NCBI RefSeq assembly: GCF_003201475.1
Contig: NZ_QJJK01000004.1
Coordinates: 194,631-258,630, forward strand
From: Chelatococcus asaccharovorans
GTDB lineage: Bacteria > Pseudomonadota > Alphaproteobacteria > Rhizobiales > Beijerinckiaceae
Reading direction: 5' to 3'
Length of the DNA: 64,000 bases
Numbering within the stretch: the first letter of the stretch is position 1; each line of letters begins with the position of its first letter. The notes beneath the pieces are model-generated. The model was not told where the DNA came from. It saw only the letters and a list, made by a program, of their open reading frames with translations, and did no database searches. Of this stretch, positions 54,922 through 63,581 are shown piece by piece. A program made the position numbers and the translations under genes.

Positions 54922-55836
54922 TCATCCGAACATGCGCCGCACGGCGCTGGACAAAATGCCGTCCGATGCCTTGAGCGCGCGCATCGCCTCGCTTGGCGTT
55001 GCGCCGCGGGCCACCAGAACGGCATGTTTGACGTCGAATCCGGTTTTTTCCAGCGCCTGTCTCGCCAGATCTTCACCGCATCCGACGATATCTGCGACCA
55101 TCGCGATGGCGCGATTCTGCAGCTTGCGGTTTGTCACCCGCATGTCGACCATTCGTCCGCGATACACCTTGCCGAGCCGCACCATCAGCGCGGTGGAAAA
55201 GATGTTGAGAGCGATCTTCTGACTGGTGCCGGCCGCAAGCCGCGTCGACCCCGCAAGCGCCTCCGCCCCGGTGTCCAGCAGCACCGGAAAATCGACAGCG
55301 GTGACGAGGGGCATATGCGCATTATTGGAGAAGCCGATGGTTGTCGCGCCGGCAGCCTTCGCCATGTCGATCACCGCGAGCACGAAGGGCGTCGTACCGC
55401 TGGCGGCAAGCCCGACGATAACGTCGTCAACGCCGGGTTCGAGCGCACTGAGCGCCTTTCGCGCGGCCTCGGCGTCGTCTTCCGCGCCTTCCTGTGCTTC
55501 AAAAAAGCTTTCTTCGCCTCCGGCAAGCAAGACCTTTATCCGTTCGCCGGGCCAGTTGAATGTGGGGTTGAGTTCGACGGCATCGAGCAGCGCCACCCGG
55601 CCCGAGGTTCCTGCGCCGCAATAGATAAGCCGGGAGTTTGGTCGCAAGAGAACGGTGAACGCGCCTGAAATGGCGGCCTGGACCTGCGTCGACGCCTTCT
55701 CGAGGGCGGTCACCGCCTTAGCCTGGCTTGCAAGCAGGGTGTCGAAGAGTTCTGCCTCCGGCAACTCGTCCAGAAACCGGTCTCCACCCGCCAGGGTTTC
55801 CGTCTGGAGCAGAGGCGGGTTTACGATTTCAGTCAT
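54922..55836 (-). CDS. murQ: N-acetylmuramic acid 6-phosphate etherase
   Basis: This 304-residue enzyme cleaves the lactyl ether of MurNAc-6-phosphate to give GlcNAc-6-phosphate and D-lactate in cell-wall recycling. The SIS domain shows YCGAGTSGRVALLDAVELNP near residue 70, GLAASGTTPFVLAVI near 150, and ALAGSTRLAAGTSQKIALN near 215. Catalytic Glu positions are in the LDAVELNPT region. ATG 55836 is preferred; the frame runs upstream to 55914. It is divergent from the MurA-like gene. Confidence 0.95.
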   Translation of the reverse strand: MTEIVNPPLLQTETLAGGDRFLDELPEAELFDTLLASQAKAVTALEKASTQVQAAISGAFTVLLRPNSRLIYCGAGTSGRVALLDAVELNPTFNWPGERIKVLLAGGEESFFEAQEGAEDDAEAARKALSALEPGVDDVIVGLAASGTTPFVLAVIDMAKAAGATTIGFSNNAHMPLVTAVDFPVLLDTGAEALAGSTRLAAGTSQKIALNIFSTALMVRLGKVYRGRMVDMRVTNRKLQNRAIAMVADIVGCGEDLARQALEKTGFDVKHAVLVARGATPSEAMRALKASDGILSSAVRRMFG

Positions 55837-55866
55837 GAAAAGGGCTCCGATTAATACCAAAGCACT

Positions 55867-55887
55867 ACCAGTCTCGTTGAGGCTGGT
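55867..55887. promoter_or_regulatory. inverted repeat in the murQ/murA-like divergent region
   Basis: Arms ACCAGTCTC and GAGGCTGGT pair with one mismatch around a 3-base spacer, 31-51 bp upstream of murQ. It is a candidate operator for the GntR/UTRA regulator encoded downstream. Confidence 0.45.
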
Positions 55888-56040
55888 TTGGCTGTTGTAC
55901 AAAAAGCGCGGCAAAATTCAACCGGAAATAGCGGGCATAGGGCCGCCGGTCACGCCAGTTCCGCCCGGTCTCTTTTAAAGTGGACAATAACTGGAATTAT
56001 ACGTATCTCTCGCATATCGCGCGAAGCAGGCGAGGTGGAT

Positions 56041-57300
56041 TTGGACAAGCTTGTCATTCAAGGAGGGTATCCTTTTTCGGGGTCGGTGCAGGTTGCCGGC
56101 GCCAAGAATGCGGCATTGCCGGTGCTTGCCGCGTCCGTTCTGGGCGGCCGGCGCGTCAATCTCTCCAACGTGCCCGATGTTGCCGACGTGCATTCGATGC
56201 TTGAACTTTTGCACTTTCACGGCGCGGAAAAGGCGGTCCTGCACAATGGACGCCTGAGCTTCTCGACCGAGGCGCTGTCCGGCTCGGAAACGCCTTACGA
56301 CATCATGCGCCGGATGCGGGCCTCGTTCCTCGTCCTGGCGCCACTGGTCGGGCGTTTTGGCAGGGCGCGGATATCGCGACCGGGCGGTTGTGCGATTGGC
56401 ACGCGGCCGGTCGATTTCCATCTCCAGGCGCTGGAGACGCTCGGCGCAAAGGTCTGGCTCGACGGCGGCATCATCGAAGTCCAGGCTCCGAAGGGGCTTC
56501 GCGGCAATCGGATCACATTTCCGTCGCCATCGGTTGGCGCCACCCACACGGCGATGATGGCGGCGGCAGCGGCCAGTGGCGAAACCGAGATCGTCAATTG
56601 CGCGCGCGAGCCGGAGATCGCCGATGTGGCCGCCTTTCTGACCGCCTTGGGTGCGCACATCGAAGGTGCGGGCACGCATCGCATTCGTGTTCAGGGGGCT
56701 ACGTCCTGGCGGGACGTTGATCACACGATCCTACCGGACAGGATCGAGGCTGCCAGCTATCTCATCGCCGCGGCCATGACGGGTGGACAGCTGGAAATCA
56801 TCGGCGGCAGGCTTGAGCATCTAGGGGCGGCGCTTCGCATTCTCGAGGCCGCCGGCATTTCGGTTTTTCCTAGCGATCGCGGCCTGATGGCCGAACGCAA
56901 GGGCATACTCAAAAGCGTCGATGTCACCACCGAGACGTTTCCCGGATTTCCCACTGACCTTCAGGCCCAGTTCATGGCGCTGATGTGCCTGGCCGACGGT
57001 GTCTCGACCATCCAGGAGCGGATATTCGACGCGCGTTTCATGCATGTGCCGGAACTCCAGCGCATGGGGGCCGATATCCGGCAGAACGGTTCCACCGCCA
57101 TCGTGCGCGGGGTCGGGCAGTTCCACGGCGCGGAAGTCATGGCCACCGATCTCAGGGCCTCCATGTCGCTTGTGCTTGCCGGCCTTGTCGCCAAGGGCGA
57201 GACGACGATCCACCGCGTCTATCACCTCGACCGGGGTTTCGAGGATATTGACGGCAAGCTGCGGCGCTGCGGCGCGCGTATTGAAAGGATTTCCATATGA
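56041..57300 (+). CDS. MurA-like UDP-GlcNAc 1-carboxyvinyltransferase (second copy, cluster-linked)
   Basis: This is a 419-residue EPT-fold enzyme transferring enolpyruvate to UDP-GlcNAc. Active-site residues are intact: Lys in AGAKNAALP near residue 20, the Cys loop ISRPGGCAIGTRPVD with Cys near 117, and DLRASMSLVLAG near the C-terminus. TTG 56041 with a GAGG site gives the usual MurA N-terminus; GTG 56035 is an alternative. The normal murA is a lone housekeeping gene, so this copy within a recycling operon is unusual. It overlaps the kinase gene by four bases. Confidence 0.85.
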   Translation: MDKLVIQGGYPFSGSVQVAGAKNAALPVLAASVLGGRRVNLSNVPDVADVHSMLELLHFHGAEKAVLHNGRLSFSTEALSGSETPYDIMRRMRASFLVLAPLVGRFGRARISRPGGCAIGTRPVDFHLQALETLGAKVWLDGGIIEVQAPKGLRGNRITFPSPSVGATHTAMMAAAAASGETEIVNCAREPEIADVAAFLTALGAHIEGAGTHRIRVQGATSWRDVDHTILPDRIEAASYLIAAAMTGGQLEIIGGRLEHLGAALRILEAAGISVFPSDRGLMAERKGILKSVDVTTETFPGFPTDLQAQFMALMCLADGVSTIQERIFDARFMHVPELQRMGADIRQNGSTAIVRGVGQFHGAEVMATDLRASMSLVLAGLVAKGETTIHRVYHLDRGFEDIDGKLRRCGARIERISI

Positions 57301-58205
57301 GCGCGGGCGGCCGGAGCGGGCATCCGGATACCCCGCTCTATATGGCTGTCGATGGCGGCGGCACCGGGTGCCGGGCACGACTTGAAACCGGCGAAGGCGT
57401 CATCCTCGGTCGCGGCCTTGCCGGTCCTGCAGCGACCCGCTTCGGCATAGAGAAGACCTGGGCGGCGATCAGCACGGCGTTTCTTAATGCGCTGGCCGAA
57501 GCCGGCATCGAGCCTGACAAGGCGGGTCATGTGCACGCGGGCATCGGCGTGGCAGGTCTTTCGCGGCAAGGCGCGATCGAGGCGCTGCGCGACCAGCCGC
57601 ACCCCTTCGCCAGCATCACCTTTGCCGCAGACGGCGAAATTGCCTGCCTGGGCGCTCACAATGGCGGCGATGGCGGGATTGTCATTGTCGGCACCGGGAG
57701 CTGCGGGCTGGCACGGGTCAAGGGTTGCAATATCAAGGTCGGGGGATACGGGTTTCCCGTCTCCGATGAGGGAAGCGGCGCCTATCTCGGCCTGCGGGCG
57801 ATCCGAATGGCAATGCTTGCGCATGACGGGCGCATGGAAAAGACGGCGCTGCTCAGTGAGGTTCTGGCGCGGTTCGAGGACGATCCGCGCTGCGTGGTTT
57901 CGTGGATGGATCGGGCAACGGCGACCGATTACGCCACGCTCGCGCCGATCGTCGTCCGCCATGTCGATGATGGAGATCCCTCCGCGCGCCGGATCATGCA
58001 GGATGCCGCGTCCAAGATCGACGCCATCTGCCGGGCGCTGTTTGAACGCGGCACGCCGCGATTGTCGCTGATCGGAGGACTGGGCAGCGTCATGGAGACA
58101 TGGCTCGCGCCGGATCTGAGACGGCGGTTGAGCCCGCAGCTTGGCGATGCGCTCGATGGCGCCGCCATCCTCGCCGGCCGTCCCCCGCGGGAGACGACGG
58201 CATGA
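57297..58205 (+). CDS. BadF/BadG-type sugar kinase (GlcNAc or MurNAc kinase)
   Basis: This is a 302-residue ASKHA-fold kinase. The phosphate loops are MAVDGGGTGCRARL near residue 20 and VIVGTGSCGLARV near 125, followed by SDEGSGAYLG, the family signature. Relatives are GlcNAc kinases and MurK, which phosphorylates MurNAc and GlcNAc at position 6. Next to murQ it would supply MurNAc-6-phosphate. Start overlaps the MurA-like stop (ATGA). Confidence 0.85.
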   Translation: MSAGGRSGHPDTPLYMAVDGGGTGCRARLETGEGVILGRGLAGPAATRFGIEKTWAAISTAFLNALAEAGIEPDKAGHVHAGIGVAGLSRQGAIEALRDQPHPFASITFAADGEIACLGAHNGGDGGIVIVGTGSCGLARVKGCNIKVGGYGFPVSDEGSGAYLGLRAIRMAMLAHDGRMEKTALLSEVLARFEDDPRCVVSWMDRATATDYATLAPIVVRHVDDGDPSARRIMQDAASKIDAICRALFERGTPRLSLIGGLGSVMETWLAPDLRRRLSPQLGDALDGAAILAGRPPRETTA

Positions 58206-59077
58206 GTGAATATGACAAGCATCTGGACGGGGGAGCGGAGGGAGCCGGGGAGAGAGGCGAAAAAGCGATTCAATCGAGGAAAGACGAGATGACGGACAAT
58301 ATGGCCGGCGAGTCTGCGCTGCTTTTTGGTAGCGAGGCGATCGACGAGACCAATCCCACGCCGCGCTATATTCAGCTCGCCAACCGCATCCGAAGTCTCA
58401 TCCTGGATGGGAGCTGGAAGGCTGGTGACGCGCTCCCATCGGAACGTACGATGGTATCGGCCACGAACCTGTCACGCGTGACGATTCGCAAGGCGCTCGA
58501 ACTCCTGGTTCAGGAAGAATTGCTGCAGCAGCGCCACGGATCGGGCACCTATGTCAATGACAATGTCGAGCGCATCGAGCAATCCTTGGGCGTCCTGACT
58601 GGTTTCAGCGAGGACATGGTCTCGCTCGGGCACGTTCCCTCGGTTCGCTGGATCGAGCGGGTTATCGCGGTGCCGTCATCGACGGAGACGATGATGCTTG
58701 GCCTCTCGCCGGGCGAAAAGGTGTTGCGGCTCCACCGTCTCAGGCTGGCCGACGGCGTGCCGCTCGCCGTCGAGATGGCGGTGGTGCCGGCGAGCCTGTT
58801 TCCGAGCGTCGAGCATATGGGGGATTCGCTCTACGAAGCGCTGGCCAAAGCCGATATGCTGCCGGAAAAGGCGCTGCAGCGGATGCATGCCTGCAGCCTA
58901 CCGCCTTTCGAAGCTGAATTGCTTTGCACCGATGCGGGCGTCCCGGCCCTGTATATCGAGCGCGTGTCACGCATTAAAAGCGGACGGACCATTGAATTCA
59001 CGCGCTCCTATTATCGTGGCGACCGCTACGATTTCGTCGCCGAGCTGACCTTGCCTGCAAGGGGACGGGAGCCGTGA
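58202..59077 (+). CDS. GntR-family regulator, HutC/UTRA subfamily
   Basis: This 291-residue regulator has a winged helix with SERTMVSATNLSRVTIRKAL near residue 90 and a UTRA effector domain ending FTRSYYRGDRYDFVAEL, as in NagR/DasR that sense amino-sugar phosphates. ATG 58202 overlaps the kinase stop; an internal ATG at 58290 would remove a low-complexity tail. It probably controls the murQ and murA-like divergent promoters and nagA. Confidence 0.92.
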   Translation: MSEYDKHLDGGAEGAGERGEKAIQSRKDEMTDNMAGESALLFGSEAIDETNPTPRYIQLANRIRSLILDGSWKAGDALPSERTMVSATNLSRVTIRKALELLVQEELLQQRHGSGTYVNDNVERIEQSLGVLTGFSEDMVSLGHVPSVRWIERVIAVPSSTETMMLGLSPGEKVLRLHRLRLADGVPLAVEMAVVPASLFPSVEHMGDSLYEALAKADMLPEKALQRMHACSLPPFEAELLCTDAGVPALYIERVSRIKSGRTIEFTRSYYRGDRYDFVAELTLPARGREP

Positions 59078-60150
59078 TGGCCGGCACGCCAGGCTATACG
59101 CCGACCCTCATGCGCCGGGAAACCCGGAATATCCCCCAATTGGTGCGCAATCAGCTTGTCAGGCAGGGCGAAACCTACCGCAAGGCTGGTGCGGAGCTCC
59201 GCCAGCGCGCGCCGGACTATCTGGTGACACTTGCGCGCGGTTCATCCGACAATGCCGCGACCTATCTCAAATATCTCGTTGAAATGGCGACGGGTACGGC
59301 TGTCGCCTCTGCCGGTCCGTCGCTCGCCTCGGTCTACCAGCGCCGGCTCAAACTCGGCGGAGCGGCTTGTTTTGCCATCTCGCAATCCGGCCAGAGTCCG
59401 GATCTCGTTACCTATCAGACCATGGCCGGCCGGGCAGGAGCGCTCAATCTGGCCTTGGTCAACACCATACCGTCACCGCTCGCGGGCGGCGCCGATATTG
59501 TGCTGCCTGTTGGTTCGGGCGAAGAAAAGGCCGTCGCGGCCACGAAATCCTTCGCCTGCTCGCTCACCGCGATTGCGGCCATCGTGGCGGAATGGGCCGA
59601 CGATCGGGCTCTTCTTTCCGGGCTCGCCGATCTGCCTGATTGCCTCGAACGCGCGCTCGACTGTGACTGGAGCGCGCTTGACGACACGCTCGACGATACA
59701 CTTGGGGAAGGGCGTTCGGTCTTTGCAATCGGGCGCGGCCCCGCCTTCGCCATTGCCCAGGAGACGGCGCTCAAATTCAAGGAGACCTGTCAGCTTCATG
59801 CTGAAAGCTACAGTTCGGCGGAAGTCCTGCATGGGCCGATCCAACTCGCTGCATCCGGCCTGACGGCGCTGGTTTATCTCGGGCGTGATGAAACCCGCGC
59901 CGGAACCTGTGACGCCATTGTCCGCATGGCTGAGGCGGGAATCGATGTGCATGTCGCCGATCCGGCGAATGCGACGCCGGTCGTCGTGCCGCGTGTCAGC
60001 TATCTGCCTTGCGTGCCAGCGCCCGCACCATGGCTCGACCCGATCTGCCAGATCGTTTCCTTTTACGTCTTTGCAGAGAAACGAGCGGCCACTCTCGGAC
60101 TTGATCCGGATGCGCCGCCGCTTTTGAGAAAAGTGACGGAGACCGTATGA
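59077..60150 (+). CDS. SIS-domain glucosamine-6-phosphate deaminase (NagB-II type)
   Basis: This 357-residue protein has two SIS domains without the glutaminase domain of GlmS. Motifs are ARGSSDNAATYLKYLVE near residue 50, SQSGQSPD near 105, ATKSFACSLT near 155 and KFKETCQLHAESYSSAEVLH near 240. It would convert GlcN-6-phosphate to fructose-6-phosphate and ammonia. ATG 59077 overlaps the regulator stop. Confidence 0.88.
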   Translation: MAGTPGYTPTLMRRETRNIPQLVRNQLVRQGETYRKAGAELRQRAPDYLVTLARGSSDNAATYLKYLVEMATGTAVASAGPSLASVYQRRLKLGGAACFAISQSGQSPDLVTYQTMAGRAGALNLALVNTIPSPLAGGADIVLPVGSGEEKAVAATKSFACSLTAIAAIVAEWADDRALLSGLADLPDCLERALDCDWSALDDTLDDTLGEGRSVFAIGRGPAFAIAQETALKFKETCQLHAESYSSAEVLHGPIQLAASGLTALVYLGRDETRAGTCDAIVRMAEAGIDVHVADPANATPVVVPRVSYLPCVPAPAPWLDPICQIVSFYVFAEKRAATLGLDPDAPPLLRKVTETV

Positions 60151-61310
60151 CGGCGTCCCGCGCGATTTTGGCGAAGAGGATCTTCGATGGAGATCATTTT
60201 CATCGCAATGCCGCTATCATCATGCGGCAGGGGCGTATCGAGGGCCTGGTGGCGGCGGCGGATCTGCCGGCGGGCATCGCGCGCCATGAGGCGGAAGGCG
60301 ATCTGATCTGCCCCGGATTCGTCGATTGGCAGGTCAATGGCGGTGGCGGGGTGCTTTTCAACGAAACGCCGACGCGCGAGGGCGTTGCAGCCATTGCGCG
60401 CGCGCATCTCGCATACGGTACGACCGCATGTCTGCCAACGGTGATTACCGACGCCCCGGAGGTGACCAATGCCGCCGCCGACGCGGTCGCTCAGGCCATC
60501 GCGGCCGGCGTGCCCGGCGTTTCCGGCATCCATTTTGAGGGGCCGCATCTCTCGGTCGAGAAGCGCGGCGTGCACGATCCGTCATTCATTCGCCCTTTGG
60601 AGAGGCGCGATTTCGAGCGAATGACCCGTCGCGGGCTCGGCCGCGTTGTCGCAACCGTCGCGCCGGAAAGTGCATCACTGGATGATATATCTGCCCTTGC
60701 TGAGGCTGGCGTTCTGGTCAGCATCGGCCATACCCGCGCTGATTACGCCACGGCGCAAAAATGCTTTCGCGCCGGCGCCAGCGCCGTCACCCATTTGTTC
60801 AATGCCATGGCGCCCCTGCATCACCGCGATCCGGGTCTTGTCGGCGCGGCAATGGAGAATCCCGACGTCTGGTGTGGCCTGATCGCGGACGGACATCATC
60901 TGCATGCTTCCATGCTGCGGATGATTTTCGCAGCCGTTCCGACCGAGCGGCTGACGCTCGTGACCGACGCCATGCCCTCGGTCGGATTTGCCGGCGATGC
61001 GTTCACGCTCAATGGGCGCACTGTCCGGCGTGTCAACGGACGCCTGACCATTACCGACGGCACATTGGCCGGCTCTGATCTCGATATGATCGCGGCGGTT
61101 CGATTTGCGGTGTCCAAGTGTGGCGCCGATCTGGCCGCCGCCCTGCAAATGGCGTCGCGAAATCCTGCAAAGATGCTCGGCCTTGCCGATTGCGGCCATT
61201 TGCGTACGGGCGCCCGCGCCGATCTCCTGGTTCTGTCGGAAGCGCTCGACCTGAAATCGGTCTGGCTCGGCGGCAATAGGCAGGAATTCCCGGAGAAGGC
61301 CCGTCTCTAA
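60147..61310 (+). CDS. nagA: N-acetylglucosamine-6-phosphate deacetylase
   Basis: This 387-residue amidohydrolase removes acetate from GlcNAc-6-phosphate. Metal and substrate motifs are visible: HFEGPHLS near residue 130, SIGHTRADYATA near 190, HLFNAMAPLHHRDPG near 215, GLIADGHHLH near 250 and VTDAMP near 275. It overlaps the deaminase gene (ATGA) and is the last gene of the recycling operon. Confidence 0.95.
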   Translation: MTASRAILAKRIFDGDHFHRNAAIIMRQGRIEGLVAAADLPAGIARHEAEGDLICPGFVDWQVNGGGGVLFNETPTREGVAAIARAHLAYGTTACLPTVITDAPEVTNAAADAVAQAIAAGVPGVSGIHFEGPHLSVEKRGVHDPSFIRPLERRDFERMTRRGLGRVVATVAPESASLDDISALAEAGVLVSIGHTRADYATAQKCFRAGASAVTHLFNAMAPLHHRDPGLVGAAMENPDVWCGLIADGHHLHASMLRMIFAAVPTERLTLVTDAMPSVGFAGDAFTLNGRTVRRVNGRLTITDGTLAGSDLDMIAAVRFAVSKCGADLAAALQMASRNPAKMLGLADCGHLRTGARADLLVLSEALDLKSVWLGGNRQEFPEKARL

Positions 61311-61393
61311 GGGAGCGGGCGATTCATCCAAAAGCGCGAAGATGCTGACGCATCCGCGCGTTGGCGACGCTCAAGCGCCGCGCGGGCTTGACC

Positions 61394-61424
61394 ACCGTGC
61401 GACGAGTGGCGCTCATCGCACGGT
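61394..61424. terminator. hairpin between convergent nagA and ABC genes
   Basis: Arms of 13 bases (61394-61406 and 61412-61424), one mismatch, 5-base loop, lie just before the ATPase stop at 61429 and 84 bp after nagA. The position fits a two-way terminator, though no U run is present. Confidence 0.5.
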
Positions 61425-61428
61425 CGTA

Positions 61429-62400
61429 TCAGGCGGGCTCCGCATAATGGCAGGCGCAAAGACGCGCGGTGGTGGCGTCGCCGTCAATCAACCGTAATTC
61501 CGGGCTGTCGGTTCTGCAGCGTTCGCGCATTTCAAAGCATCGCGGGTGGAACAGGCATCCGCCGGGACGTCTGGCGATGTTGGGCACGTCGCCTGTTAGA
61601 ACGATCCGCTCGCGCTTGCCATTCGCGCCGTTGGTTTTTCCGGGAATTCCCGGAACGGCCGAGAGGAGGGCACGGGTATAGGGATGTTTCGGATTTTCGA
61701 AGACCCTTCCCGCAGGGCCCTGTTCGACGATGCGCCCGAAATACATGACGGCGATGCGATCGCTGATATGGCGGACCACGGAGAGGTCATGGCTGATGAA
61801 GATGATCGATAGGCCGAATTCGCGCCTCAATTCGGCGAGCAGATTGATGATCTGCGACTGGATCGAAACGTCGAGCGCGGAGACCGCCTCGTCGGCCACG
61901 ATGATTCTGGGATTGATGGCCAGTGCCCGGGCGATCGCGATGCGCTGCCTTTGTCCCCCAGAGAACTGATGCGGCAGGCGCTTCGCCGCGGACTGCGGGA
62001 GACCGACGAGATCGAGGAGTTGGCGGACTCGTTCCGCACGATCCGGTCGTCCGTGGACGGCCAGCGGCTCGCCGATGATGGTGGCCACGCTGTGGCGCGG
62101 ATTGAGCGAACCGAACGGATCCTGAAAAATCATCTGGATTTCGGCGCGCGACTGCTTGAGGTCGCGCCCCGAGATTTTAGCGAGATCCTTGCCACCATAC
62201 CAGATCTCGCCGCCTGTCGGGGTATCGAGCCGCATGATCGAGCGCCCGAGCGTGCTCTTGCCGCATCCGGATTCTCCGACGATGCCGAGGATTTCGCCTT
62301 CCGCGAGATCGAAGGATATGCCGTCGAGCGCCAACAGCCTGCCGCCGTCTGCCGTCGGATAATGCTTGACCAGATCCCGAACCGAGAGAAGCGGCGTCAT
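61429..62400 (-). CDS. ABC importer ATPase, OppF/DppF type
   Basis: This is a 323-residue ATPase with Walker A GESGCGKSTLG near residue 45, signature FSGGQRQRIA, Walker B IIVADEAVSALD and the C-terminal GGCLFHPRCFEMRERC motif. ATG 62400 overlaps the first ATPase's stop. The pair faces the receptor gene; the permeases are expected beyond the right edge. The position suggests import of muropeptide or chitin-derived fragments. Confidence 0.92.
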   Translation of the reverse strand: MTPLLSVRDLVKHYPTADGGRLLALDGISFDLAEGEILGIVGESGCGKSTLGRSIMRLDTPTGGEIWYGGKDLAKISGRDLKQSRAEIQMIFQDPFGSLNPRHSVATIIGEPLAVHGRPDRAERVRQLLDLVGLPQSAAKRLPHQFSGGQRQRIAIARALAINPRIIVADEAVSALDVSIQSQIINLLAELRREFGLSIIFISHDLSVVRHISDRIAVMYFGRIVEQGPAGRVFENPKHPYTRALLSAVPGIPGKTNGANGKRERIVLTGDVPNIARRPGGCLFHPRCFEMRERCRTDSPELRLIDGDATTARLCACHYAEPA

Positions 62401-63380
62401 GTGGCCGGATTCCAGCAATAGCCGACATGTTCGCCACGGCGGACGGCGGGCGGCGGATTGTCGGCGCATCGTTCGAGCGCATGCGCACATCGTCCGGCGA
62501 ATGCGCAGCCGGCGGGCCGCTCGCCGGGTGGCGGCACTGTCCCGGTTATCGCCGGAAGCTCGGTGCCGGGCTCGTTTGCCGCGGGAATGGTTCCGATGAG
62601 GGCCTCGGTATAGCGATGGATAGGCTCGGAAAACAGCGTGTCCACCGACCCCTGCTCAGCGATCCTCCCGGCATACATGACGACCGCGCGGTCACATGTC
62701 TCCGCTACCACGCCGAGGTCGTGGGTCACGAGAATGCACGCCATGCCGAAGCGTTTGCGCATGGCGCCGATCAGTTCGAGAATCTGCGCCTGGATGGTCA
62801 CATCGAGGGCCGTGGTCGGTTCATCCGCCATCAGCAATGCCGGTTCACAAGCGAGCGCCATGGCGATCATCACCCGCTGCCGCTGGCCGCCGGAAAGCTC
62901 GAACGGATATTTGCGCAGTTGCTCCGGCGAAGATGGCAGGCCGACGAGATCGAGAACACGGGCAATCTCCCTCATGCGTTCGGAGCGGGACAGATTGCGA
63001 TGCACTTCCAGCGCTTCGCCGATCTGGGAACCGATCGTCATGATCGGATTGAGCGATGTCATCGGCTCCTGGAAAATCATCGAGATGCGATTTCCGCGCA
63101 CCAGATTGAGCGCCTTCTCATCGAGGCCGGAAATATCCTGGCCCTCGAACAGGATCCGCCCGTTCGTCCGCCTGACGGCGTGTGCGGGCAAGAGCCCCAG
63201 CACGGACAGCGCGGTGATCGTCTTGCCGCAACCGGATTCCCCGAGAAGACCGACCATTTCGCCGCGCGCAACTTCGAGGCTGATGTCCTCAACCAAAGCG
63301 GCGGATGCCGATTCGAGCCGCAGGTTTTCGATGCGCAGCAGCGGTTGATTTTCAAGTTCCGGGTTTGCGGCTAGGTTCAA
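62397..63380 (-). CDS. ABC importer ATPase, OppD/DppD type
   Basis: This 327-residue ATPase has Walker A GESGCGKTITA near residue 50, signature LSGGQRQRVM, Walker [13 protein letters not shown], and the C-terminal motif GCAFAGRCAHALERC. It is divergent from the receptor at 63582, with a 200-bp region between them that should hold both promoters, including a GTATTG/CAATAC inverted repeat near 63450. Confidence 0.92.
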   Translation of the reverse strand: MNLAANPELENQPLLRIENLRLESASAALVEDISLEVARGEMVGLLGESGCGKTITALSVLGLLPAHAVRRTNGRILFEGQDISGLDEKALNLVRGNRISMIFQEPMTSLNPIMTIGSQIGEALEVHRNLSRSERMREIARVLDLVGLPSSPEQLRKYPFELSGGQRQRVMIAMALACEPALLMADEPTTALDVTIQAQILELIGAMRKRFGMACILVTHDLGVVAETCDRAVVMYAGRIAEQGSVDTLFSEPIHRYTEALIGTIPAANEPGTELPAITGTVPPPGERPAGCAFAGRCAHALERCADNPPPAVRRGEHVGYCWNPAT

Positions 63381-63581
63381 CGGGAACTTCTCTGGTTGCA
63401 GGCGCCGGGGCCGTTTGAAGGACGGTGTGCGCAGGCAATTTGTCCTGTATTGGTAACATTGACAATACCCTTTTCTTCATAAATGGTATTCAGGTGGACT
63501 AGTTCGGGGGAGGCGGGCAAAAATCGCCGCCGAACTGACAAAATCTGCGTTTCGATAAAACGTATGAGAGGGCGGGAAGTG

